DNA of 38,495 nucleotides from Acidobacteriota bacterium. GTDB taxonomy: Bacteria > Acidobacteriota > Terriglobia > Bryobacterales > Bryobacteraceae. Shown in pieces: positions 23,213 to 29,462 of the stretch. Under the pieces are notes generated by a model. That model made no database searches, was not told the origin of the DNA, and saw only the letters and a program-made list of their open reading frames with translations. Made by a program: the position numbers and the translations under genes. The DNA is taken from assembly GCA_016201205.1 (NCBI GenBank), contig JACQDF010000126.1:1-38495 (forward strand), written 5' to 3'. Position 1 is the first letter of the stretch, and every line of letters begins with the position of its first letter.

Positions 23213-24381
23213 AGCGATTCTCCTCGAAAACGAACCAGGCTTTTGTCGATGGCGGCGAGGTTTGCAACTCCGGCGAGCCCCATATCCAGCGCCAATTCGG
23301 CGCGCAGCAGCTCGATGACGCGTTCGACGCCGCGCTGGCCGAACGCGGCCAGACCGTACAAGTAAGGACGCGCCACGGCGACGGCTTTGGCGCCGAGCGC
23401 GAGCGCTTTCAGGATGTCGGTGCCGCGGCGGAAGCCGCCGTCGATCATCACCGGGATGCGGCCATTGATCGCCTTGACCACTTCGGGCAGCGCTTCCATG
23501 GTGGCGCCGACGTGGTCCAACTGGCGCGCGCCGTGATTGGAAACGATGACGCCGGCAGCGCCGTACTCGACCGCGCGGGCGCCGTCCTCGCCGATCAGGA
23601 TGCCTTTGACCACCACCGGGAGCCTGGTCATCGAGCACAATTCACGCAGTGTGTTCCAGGTCGGCGTCGGGAACGGGCGCGACGGATAAACACCGGCGCG
23701 CCATGGATTCTTTGCCGGCGGCATGCGCCCTTGGGCATCGCGCTTGGGCAGGCCCGTCTCGCACCAGGCGCGCTCGAGTTTGTTGCGGATGTCGCGCTCG
23801 CGGTGCGAGACGTGCATGATGTCCACTGTGAAGCAGATGCCGGAGCAGCCTTGCGCCTCGAGGCGCTTGACGAAGCTGCGCATGGTCTGCTGACTCTGGA
23901 GCTGCCCGCCGGTGGTGAGCTGCCACCAGACCTTCGAGCCTTTGCCCGATTCGAGCAGCTCGTCGATGCCGCCGTTGACGATATGCAGCGCTTTGGCGTT
24001 GCCGGCGGCCATGGCGACCGCCGCTTCCCCATTCGGAAAAAAACAGTTCTTGCCGCCGGCGGGGTCGAGCAGGATGGGGTAATCCAGCTTCTTGCCGAAC
24101 AACTCCGTCGAGAGATCGATCTTGTGCACGTCCACCAGCATGCGCGGGCGGATGATCAGCTTGTTGAAGATTTCGCGGTTGTCGTGAAGCGCTGCTTCGT
24201 CTTCCGAGCCGCCGTCCAGATAGTCCCAGGCAAGCGGATCGAGTTTGGCTTTGGCGAGCCTGGCGAAGTCGAAGACATTCACGGGACCGTAGAGCGGGTC
24301 GTCATCCTGAGCCAGGGTGAAAGGAGAGCCTGCCGCCCAGGCGAACAAAGCGCGCACGGCGTCGCGCCGCGAAAATCTCAT
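23206..24381 (-). CDS. Tat-exported FMN-dependent alpha-hydroxy-acid dehydrogenase/oxidase
   Basis: The protein has 391 residues from ATG 24381, preceded by GGGAGG. MRFSRRDAVRALFAWAAGSP is a twin-arginine-like signal. The body is the TIM-barrel of the lactate dehydrogenase (LldD)/glycolate oxidase family: FDFARLAKAKLDPLAWDYLD, DYPILLDPAGGKNCFF, VVVKGILIGEDGARAVEYGA, active-site SNHGARQLDH (catalytic histidine and arginine) and the FMN phosphate-binding GGFRRGTDILKALALGAKAV. Such enzymes oxidise L-2-hydroxy acids; the normal members are cytoplasmic or face the cytoplasm, so a Tat signal is notable. Earlier ATGs (to 24441) are in frame but add an unconvincing N-terminus. It is the first gene of an overlapping run with a beta-propeller and a tetrahaem cytochrome, which could accept its electrons. 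Confidence 0.88.
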   Translation of the reverse strand: MRFSRRDAVRALFAWAAGSPFTLAQDDDPLYGPVNVFDFARLAKAKLDPLAWDYLDGGSEDEAALHDNREIFNKLIIRPRMLVDVHKIDLSTELFGKKLDYPILLDPAGGKNCFFPNGEAAVAMAAGNAKALHIVNGGIDELLESGKGSKVWWQLTTGGQLQSQQTMRSFVKRLEAQGCSGICFTVDIMHVSHRERDIRNKLERAWCETGLPKRDAQGRMPPAKNPWRAGVYPSRPFPTPTWNTLRELCSMTRLPVVVKGILIGEDGARAVEYGAAGVIVSNHGARQLDHVGATMEALPEVVKAINGRIPVMIDGGFRRGTDILKALALGAKAVAVARPYLYGLAAFGQRGVERVIELLRAELALDMGLAGVANLAAIDKSLVRFRGESLW

Positions 24382-24491
24382 GTTCGAGCGTTGCCTCCCG
24401 GTAAGAGAGACCATTCCATCACAGTGGCTGGGACGGCGCAACGGTTCTATGGCAACGCTGTGGGGCGGTGACCGAAGCGCTCCTGATCGAG

Positions 24492-25334
24492 TCAGCCTTT
24501 GATCCAGCTATGCCGCGGGTCCTCGGCCCAGGCGCCATAGGTGCGCCCCTCGCCCGCCAGAATCCAGGTGTAGTTCAGTGCATAACCCGGGCAGCCGGCC
24601 ACCGGGTGATACCCTCGCGGGATCAGCACCGTGTCGCCATGCTCCACCGGGTAGGCCACGTCAAACGGGTCTTCATCGTCCGGGTTGGTGTAAACGCGCA
24701 TGAATCCGAAGCCCTGCGCCGGCTCGAGCTGAAAGTAGTAGATCTCCTCCATCGGAACTTCATGAGGCGGAACCTCATGAGGCGGAACCTCATGAGGCTC
24801 CCGAAAGCGGTCGTGCTTGTGCGGCGGACAGCTTGACCAGCAGCCCGGCCGGTTCAGCGTTTCGCCGCAGATCAGGTGCGCTGCATCGATGTTATCCGCG
24901 ATGTGAGTGAACACGGTCCGGGTGAAATTATTCTTGCCCACCGTCCGGGTGACGATGGCGTCGAGGCCGACCAGCGCCGGCGCCGGACCGGCTTTGCCGA
25001 GCGCCCCGCCGATGGTGACGCGGGCTGCCCCGTCCAGAGCGATCAGGTGAACACGCGAATCCCTCGGCACATACACCATCGGATGCGGGCTTTGAATCGA
25101 GGCTCGCTCCGGAATGTCGGTGGCGAAGGTTCCTCCAGCGGTCTCCACCTCGACCCGCACCGGTCCCGTATAGAAATCCAGCGACATTTCTTCTTCGCCG
25201 GTTTCAAAGGAATGCTCGCGAAAGCTCTCCGCCAGTTGAACGATGGTGAACGAGAGATACTTCAGCTCGTGGCCGCGCCGGACAATGGGATAAACGCCCG
25301 GATCATGGGGCGGCGATTTGATGTGGAGACTCAT
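24492..25334 (-). CDS. iolB: 5-deoxy-glucuronate isomerase-like protein (IolB/KduI cupin family)
   Basis: A protein of 280 residues, close to the usual 270 for IolB. IolB converts 5-deoxy-D-glucuronate to 2-deoxy-5-keto-D-gluconate in inositol breakdown. It is a double cupin. Family patches: LSFTIVQLAESF, the N-terminal VYVPRDSRVHLIA, then LICGETLNRPGCWSSCPPHK, MEEIYYFQLEPAQGFGFMRV and the metal-binding HGDTVLIPRGYHPVAGCPGY. Between PPHKHD and EEIYYF it carries three in-frame copies of PHEVP (see the repeat at 24753-24797). The start ATG 25334 is 24 bases from the divergent thiE start; the open frame beyond that runs antisense to thiE and is rejected. No other inositol genes are nearby. Confidence 0.88.
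   Translation of the reverse strand: MSLHIKSPPHDPGVYPIVRRGHELKYLSFTIVQLAESFREHSFETGEEEMSLDFYTGPVRVEVETAGGTFATDIPERASIQSPHPMVYVPRDSRVHLIALDGAARVTIGGALGKAGPAPALVGLDAIVTRTVGKNNFTRTVFTHIADNIDAAHLICGETLNRPGCWSSCPPHKHDRFREPHEVPPHEVPPHEVPMEEIYYFQLEPAQGFGFMRVYTNPDDEDPFDVAYPVEHGDTVLIPRGYHPVAGCPGYALNYTWILAGEGRTYGAWAEDPRHSWIKG
24753..24797 (-). repeat. Three 15-bp tandem repeats inside iolB
   Basis: Units 24753-24767, 24768-24782 and 24783-24797 read CGGAACCTCATGAGG on the plus strand; the first has T for C at one site. Each encodes PHEVP in the iolB frame, so the expansion adds five residues per copy without a frameshift. Each perfect unit includes the palindrome CCTCATGAGG. Confidence 0.95.
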
Positions 25335-25358
25335 GATTCTCACGCTATCATAGGCCCG

Positions 25359-25994
25359 ATGCCAGGGCTGCCGCGGCTCTATGCCATCACGGATACAACC
25401 ACGCTGGCGGGCGGCGGGCTGGACTTGTGTCTTGCCGTCCGGGCTCTGCTCGAGGCCGGCGTGCGCCTGATCCAGCTTCGCCACAAAGGGCATTATTCGC
25501 GGTCCGTGTTTGAAACAGCCCGGGAGATCTCCGGTATGTGCCGCCAGGCGGGCGCCATCTTTGTCATCGATGATCGCGCAGACATCGCTCGAATTGTCGG
25601 AGCCGGCCTTCATGTCGGCCAGGAGGATCTTGCGCCGCCGGATGCTCGCCGGGTGTTGGGTCCTGATGCGCTGCTGGGTTACTCGACGCACAACGCCGCC
25701 CAACTGGCCGCGGGCGACGCCGAGCCAGTCGATTACCTGGCCATCGGTCCCATCTTCCCCACTGACTCGAAAGAGAATCCGGATCCGGTGGTGGGCGTCG
25801 ATCGACTGCGCGAGTTGCGCAAGCTGACGGCGAAGCCGTTGGTGGCGATCGGCGGAATCACCCGCGAGAACGCGCTGCGCGTCCTCGAGGCGGGCGCCGA
25901 TGCGGTGGCGGTCCTCAGCGATCTGATTCCCGCTCAGCCCACTGTGCAGGCCCTTCGCGGCCGCGCCGAACAGTGGATTCGTATCCTGGAATGA
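25359..25994 (+). CDS. thiE: Thiamine-phosphate synthase
   Basis: A 211-residue TIM-barrel protein that joins 4-methyl-5-(2-phosphoethyl)-thiazole and HMP-diphosphate to thiamine phosphate. Family signatures: LPRLYAITD at the start, GVRLIQLRHKGHYSR (Q, R and K for diphosphate), FVIDDRADIARIVGAGLHVG (aspartate and the HVGQEDL loop), LLGYSTHN, YLAIGPIFPTDSKEN and LVAIGGITRENALRVLEAGA, which binds phosphate. Length and ends are complete. ATG 25359 is used because similarity begins at PRLYAI; the frame is open further upstream only across the divergent iolB. With 24 bases to iolB there is no room for a TPP riboswitch. Confidence 0.93.
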   Translation: MPGLPRLYAITDTTTLAGGGLDLCLAVRALLEAGVRLIQLRHKGHYSRSVFETAREISGMCRQAGAIFVIDDRADIARIVGAGLHVGQEDLAPPDARRVLGPDALLGYSTHNAAQLAAGDAEPVDYLAIGPIFPTDSKENPDPVVGVDRLRELRKLTAKPLVAIGGITRENALRVLEAGADAVAVLSDLIPAQPTVQALRGRAEQWIRILE

Positions 25995-26045
25995 TGTGGT
26001 ATAGTTCACGTTTGCCTTGAGCCCGAAGGAAAGGGGAGTCGCACG

Positions 26046-27488
26046 ATGAGTCTTTTCGCGACCAAACCGCTCAGTCGCATCATCGAAGAATCCGAAGGCG
26101 GGGGCCATACCCTCAAGCGAAGCCTCGGCGCAACCAACCTGGTGGCGCTGGGCATCGGCGCCATCATCGGCGCCGGTTTGTTTTCTCTAACGGGCATTGC
26201 CGCCGCCAACTACGCCGGACCGGGCGTGGTTCTCTCCTTTGTGGTGGCCGCCTTTGGTTGCGCTTTTGCCGGCATGTGCTACAGCGAATTCGCCACCATG
26301 ATCCCCATCGCCGGCAGTGCTTACACCTACGCCTACGCAACCATGGGCGAGCTGCTGGCGTGGATCATCGGCTGGGACCTGGTGCTCGAATACGCAGTCG
26401 GAGCGGCTACCGTCTCGGTGAGCTGGTCGGCCTACGTTGTTTCCCTGCTCAAGGACTTCGGCATCCAATTGCCTCCGCAACTGGCGGCTTCGCCGGCGTC
26501 GCTGGTGACGCTCGCCGATGGCACTCAGGCTCACGGAATCGTGAACCTGCCCGCGGTGTTCGTCATCGTGATGATCTCGCTGCTGCTGATGATCGGCATC
26601 CAGGAATCGGCACGGGTGAACTCGGTCATTGTGGTGATCAAAGTCGCTGTCGTGCTGGTCTTCATCGGCATCGGCTGGAGCTACATCAACCCGCAGAACC
26701 ATACGCCGATGGTTCCGGCCAACCTGGGCTCGTTCGGCGAGTTCGGCTGGAGCGGCGTGGTGCGGGCCGCGGGAGTGATCTTTTTCGCCTACATCGGATT
26801 CGACGCTGTCTCGACGGCTGCACAGGAAGCCCGCAATCCGAAGCGCGACATGCCCGTCGGCATCATCGGCTCACTGATCATCTGCACGATTCTGTATGTC
26901 CTGTTCGCCTGGGTCCTGACCGGCATGGTCAACTACACGGAGTTCAAAGGCGCCGCCGCCCCGGTGGCGGTGGCGATCGACAAGACCCCATACGCCTGGC
27001 TGAACAGGGCAGTAAAGATGGCGATTATCGCCGGCTTCACCAGCGTGATTCTGGTGATGCTGCTCGGGCAGTCGCGCGTGTTTTTCTCGATGTCGCGCGA
27101 CGGCCTGCTGCCGAAGATCTTCTCCGAAATTCACCCGCGCTGGCTGACGCCCTACCGCTCGAACCTGCTGTTCATGGTGTTCGTCAGCCTGTTCGGCGCC
27201 TTTGCTCCTATCGAAGTGGTCGGCGAAATGACGAGCATTGGAACGCTGTTCGCCTTCGTGCTGGTGTGCGCAGGCGTCATCATCATGCGCAAGACGCACC
27301 CGGCCCACCCGCGGCCGTTTCAAACGCCGCTGGTCCCTGTCGTTCCCATCCTGGGCATTCTGGTGAATGTTGGCTTGATGTTCGGGCTTGGCTGGACCAA
27401 CTGGCTGCGGCTGTTCGTGTGGCTCATGATCGGGCTGTGCATCTACTTCGGCTACAGCCGTTCGCACAGCAAGCTGGCCTCGCACTGA
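26046..27488 (+). CDS. APC-family amino acid permease (cationic amino acid transporter type)
   Basis: A 480-residue membrane protein with about 12 transmembrane helices. The N-terminus HTLKRSLGATNLVALGIGAI followed by IGAGLFSLTG is the APC superfamily signature, with the GAIIGAG helix break that binds the amino-acid carboxylate. IFFAYIGFDAVSTAAQEARN (helix 6 and loop) and LLGQSRVFFSMSRDGLLPKI place it in the cationic amino acid transporter (CAT)/YfnA-like group. It probably imports an amino acid by proton symport or exchange; the substrate is not defined. A strong ribosome-binding site, GGAAAGGGGAG, precedes the ATG. A TATAGT at 26001-26006, just after thiE, may be a -10 element. Confidence 0.92.
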   Translation: MSLFATKPLSRIIEESEGGGHTLKRSLGATNLVALGIGAIIGAGLFSLTGIAAANYAGPGVVLSFVVAAFGCAFAGMCYSEFATMIPIAGSAYTYAYATMGELLAWIIGWDLVLEYAVGAATVSVSWSAYVVSLLKDFGIQLPPQLAASPASLVTLADGTQAHGIVNLPAVFVIVMISLLLMIGIQESARVNSVIVVIKVAVVLVFIGIGWSYINPQNHTPMVPANLGSFGEFGWSGVVRAAGVIFFAYIGFDAVSTAAQEARNPKRDMPVGIIGSLIICTILYVLFAWVLTGMVNYTEFKGAAAPVAVAIDKTPYAWLNRAVKMAIIAGFTSVILVMLLGQSRVFFSMSRDGLLPKIFSEIHPRWLTPYRSNLLFMVFVSLFGAFAPIEVVGEMTSIGTLFAFVLVCAGVIIMRKTHPAHPRPFQTPLVPVVPILGILVNVGLMFGLGWTNWLRLFVWLMIGLCIYFGYSRSHSKLASH

Positions 27489-27500
27489 TCGGACACTGCG

Positions 27501-27857
27501 CTATTTCTTCGAGGGCTGTTTGGCGATGATCGAGTCCTTGACCTTGTTGTAGACGCCTTCGGTAAGGATCTTCTTCTGCACCAGCTCATTCTTGGCGCGA
27601 TAGGGGCGGCCGTCGATGATCCTCTTGGCGTAAGCGTCGCCAATTCCGGGGACCGACTTGAGCTGGTCCGCGGTGGCGGTGTTGATGTCGATGGGCTCCT
27701 TGGGCGCCTCTTTGGCTGCCTTGGACTGGTCTTTGGCCGCGGACTTGGGCGCGGACTTGGCCGTGTCGGAGGCTTTCTTTTTGGCGCCGGAAGTTTGAGC
27801 CGGTGTAAGCAAGGCGAAGCTCACCAGGATCGCGAGCAACGCTGTCAGCAAGCGCAT
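27501..27857 (-). CDS. Secreted helix-hairpin-helix (ComEA-like) protein
   Basis: A 118-residue protein from ATG 27857. Signal peptide MRLLTALLAILVSFALLTPA; lysine/alanine-rich linker (about 23-54); then a helix-hairpin-helix domain IDINTATADQLKSVPGIGDA followed by YAKRIIDGRPYRAKNEL. The N-T-A-x-x-x-x-L-x-x-x-PGIG pattern is that of the ComEA family, which binds DNA non-specifically. Full ComEA has a membrane anchor and takes part in DNA uptake; this one is short and exported or signal-anchored. A role in DNA uptake or envelope DNA binding is inference. It converges on the permease with 12 bases between stops. Confidence 0.85.
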   Translation of the reverse strand: MRLLTALLAILVSFALLTPAQTSGAKKKASDTAKSAPKSAAKDQSKAAKEAPKEPIDINTATADQLKSVPGIGDAYAKRIIDGRPYRAKNELVQKKILTEGVYNKVKDSIIAKQPSKK

Positions 27858-27950
27858 TCTCTTTCTTCCCTTCTCGCGTGCGCGCACCGTGCGCGCTGCA
27901 ATTGACAATCGTCTTATCGTATCATGATGCCCATAGGGGCTGACATCTCT

Positions 27951-29345
27951 ATGAAACTGGCAGTTCTGTTCTGGCTGGCATCCCTGGCCTGGGCTCAGGG
28001 CGACCTGAGCGGCAAGTGGGACGTGGTGGCTTCGCCCGAAGGCCGCACGGCGATGAAAATGGGCGCCCTCCTCAAGCATGACGGAGCGGAGTTGACGGGG
28101 ACGGTGAGCAGCGCCGCCGGCTCAGGGCCGTTGAAGAACGCCGTCCTCGGCAATCCTCATCTCACCTTTCAGTTCTTGCTCGGCAAATACGTCTTCGATG
28201 TCAAGGCGGTCGTCGAGGGCAGCGAGATCAAAGGCACGTTTACCGGGCCGCGCAACATGAAAGGCAGCTTTCTGGCCAAGCGCGCCGATCTGCTCGCTGT
28301 CGTCGCGCCCGCTGAAGGTGTCGAGGCAGGCAAGCTCGGCAGCGCCGAATACCGCATCGACATCCCGAAGGATTTCAACGGCAGCCTGATCGTGTATTGC
28401 CATGGCTACAGCCCCGCGCCCGGCAGATTCGACAAGGACAAGGCCCCAACGGCTCTCACCAAAGCGTTTCTTGAGCTGGGCTACGCAGTCGCCCAATCCG
28501 GATATTCCACCGGGGGCTGGGCCGTCAAGGAGGCGCTGGAAGAAAGCGAGGCAGTGCGCAAGTACTTCCTGGGCAAGTACGGCAAACCCAAGCGCACGTA
28601 CGTGACCGGCCACTCGATGGGCGGGACCATCACCATGGCGATGATCGAATCATTTCCGGACGCCTACGACGCCGCTTTGCAGATGTGCGGTCCGGTTGGA
28701 CCGAGCCACACCGGCTTCCAGAAGCGGGTCTTCGATGCGCTGGTCGTCTATGACTACTATTTCCCCGGCATCCTCGGCTCGCCGGTCGAGATTACCGATG
28801 ATGTGGCCTCCGGCCTCGAATTCATGCAGCGCATCCAGAAGGAGGCGACCACCTACCCCGACCGGCTGTCCGCATTTCAAAAATGGGGCGGTTTTCTGAG
28901 CGATACGGAGATGGCGCAAGTGGTCGCGTTCTTTGCCGTGATCCAAAAGGAGCTGATCGCGCGGGGGGGCGGCAATGCTTTCGACAACCGAAACACGCTC
29001 TATCAAGGCAGCCCGGACGATGGCGCTCTGAATCGCGGCGTCAAGCGCTACACGGCGGATGCCAACGCCGTCGAGTATCTCAAGAAGTACTACACACCCA
29101 AGGCCGATCTCAAACAGCCGGTGCTTTCGTTGCACACGACCTACGACCCGCTCGTCCCGGCGTGGTCAGCCAATGCCTACGGCGAGCTGGCGCGCCTCAA
29201 TGGAGGCGATTCGCTCTATGTGCAGCGCTTTGTTTCCCGCAACGGGCATTGCAACTTCACACCCCAGGAAACGGTCCGTGCGTTTCAGGATCTGGTCACC
29301 TGGAAGGAAACAGGCAAGCGCCCGGAAAGCGGCGAGCAGAAGTAA
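27951..29345 (+). CDS. Secreted alpha/beta hydrolase with N-terminal beta domain
   Basis: A protein of 464 residues from ATG 27951, which gives a clean signal peptide (MKLAVLFWLASLAWAQG); ATGs at 27924 and 27927 would add a non-typical leader. The first 110 residues (LSGKWDVVASPEGRTAMKMG, with LKHDGAELTGTVSS) resemble a lipocalin-like or DUF-type beta-domain often found in acidobacterial secreted proteins. An alpha/beta hydrolase follows, with IVYCHGYSPAPGRF (oxyanion region), the nucleophile elbow TGHSMGGTITM, a probable acid in HTTYDPLVPAW and a histidine in RNGHCNFTP. The triad is complete. The substrate is unknown; esterase or peptidase activity is possible. TTGACA at 27902-27907 may belong to its promoter, but no convincing -10 is visible. 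Confidence 0.85.
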   Translation: MKLAVLFWLASLAWAQGDLSGKWDVVASPEGRTAMKMGALLKHDGAELTGTVSSAAGSGPLKNAVLGNPHLTFQFLLGKYVFDVKAVVEGSEIKGTFTGPRNMKGSFLAKRADLLAVVAPAEGVEAGKLGSAEYRIDIPKDFNGSLIVYCHGYSPAPGRFDKDKAPTALTKAFLELGYAVAQSGYSTGGWAVKEALEESEAVRKYFLGKYGKPKRTYVTGHSMGGTITMAMIESFPDAYDAALQMCGPVGPSHTGFQKRVFDALVVYDYYFPGILGSPVEITDDVASGLEFMQRIQKEATTYPDRLSAFQKWGGFLSDTEMAQVVAFFAVIQKELIARGGGNAFDNRNTLYQGSPDDGALNRGVKRYTADANAVEYLKKYYTPKADLKQPVLSLHTTYDPLVPAWSANAYGELARLNGGDSLYVQRFVSRNGHCNFTPQETVRAFQDLVTWKETGKRPESGEQK

Positions 29346-29381
29346 GGGCCTGTCACGGGATAACGTTGCCAGCCGTTCGGG

Positions 29382-29442
29382 ACCGCTTGCTGACGCGCGC
29401 GGCTCAGCAAGGCCTTCCGAGCCGCGACCGTGAGGGAGCGGT
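29382..29442. repeat. Intergenic hairpin repeat of REP/bimodal type
   Basis: Between two convergent genes. CTTGCTGA (29386-29393) and TCAGCAAG (29404-29411) form a perfect 8-bp stem with a 10-base GC loop. An outer ACCGCT/AGCGGT pair (29382-29387 and 29437-29442) encloses it. The CCGAGCCGCGACCGTGAGGG stretch (29417-29436) is a motif I have seen repeatedly between genes in Acidobacteriota and Planctomycetota, often spuriously translated as SRDREGA. The position between stops at 29345 and 29463 fits a bidirectional terminator or a dispersed repeat. Confidence 0.55.
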
Positions 29443-29462
29443 TGGAAAGGTTAGGCGCTAGG

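Noticed and set aside
23213..23638. N-terminal extension of the beta-propeller frame
   Set aside because: It overlaps the FMN oxidoreductase in another frame and is arginine-rich; a good signal peptide starts at 23212.
24753..24797. CRISPR array
   Set aside because: The repeats are contiguous 15-bp units without spacers and lie in frame inside iolB.
25335..26108. N-terminal extension of the IolB frame to 26108
   Set aside because: It runs antisense through the whole of thiE; family similarity starts just after ATG 25334.
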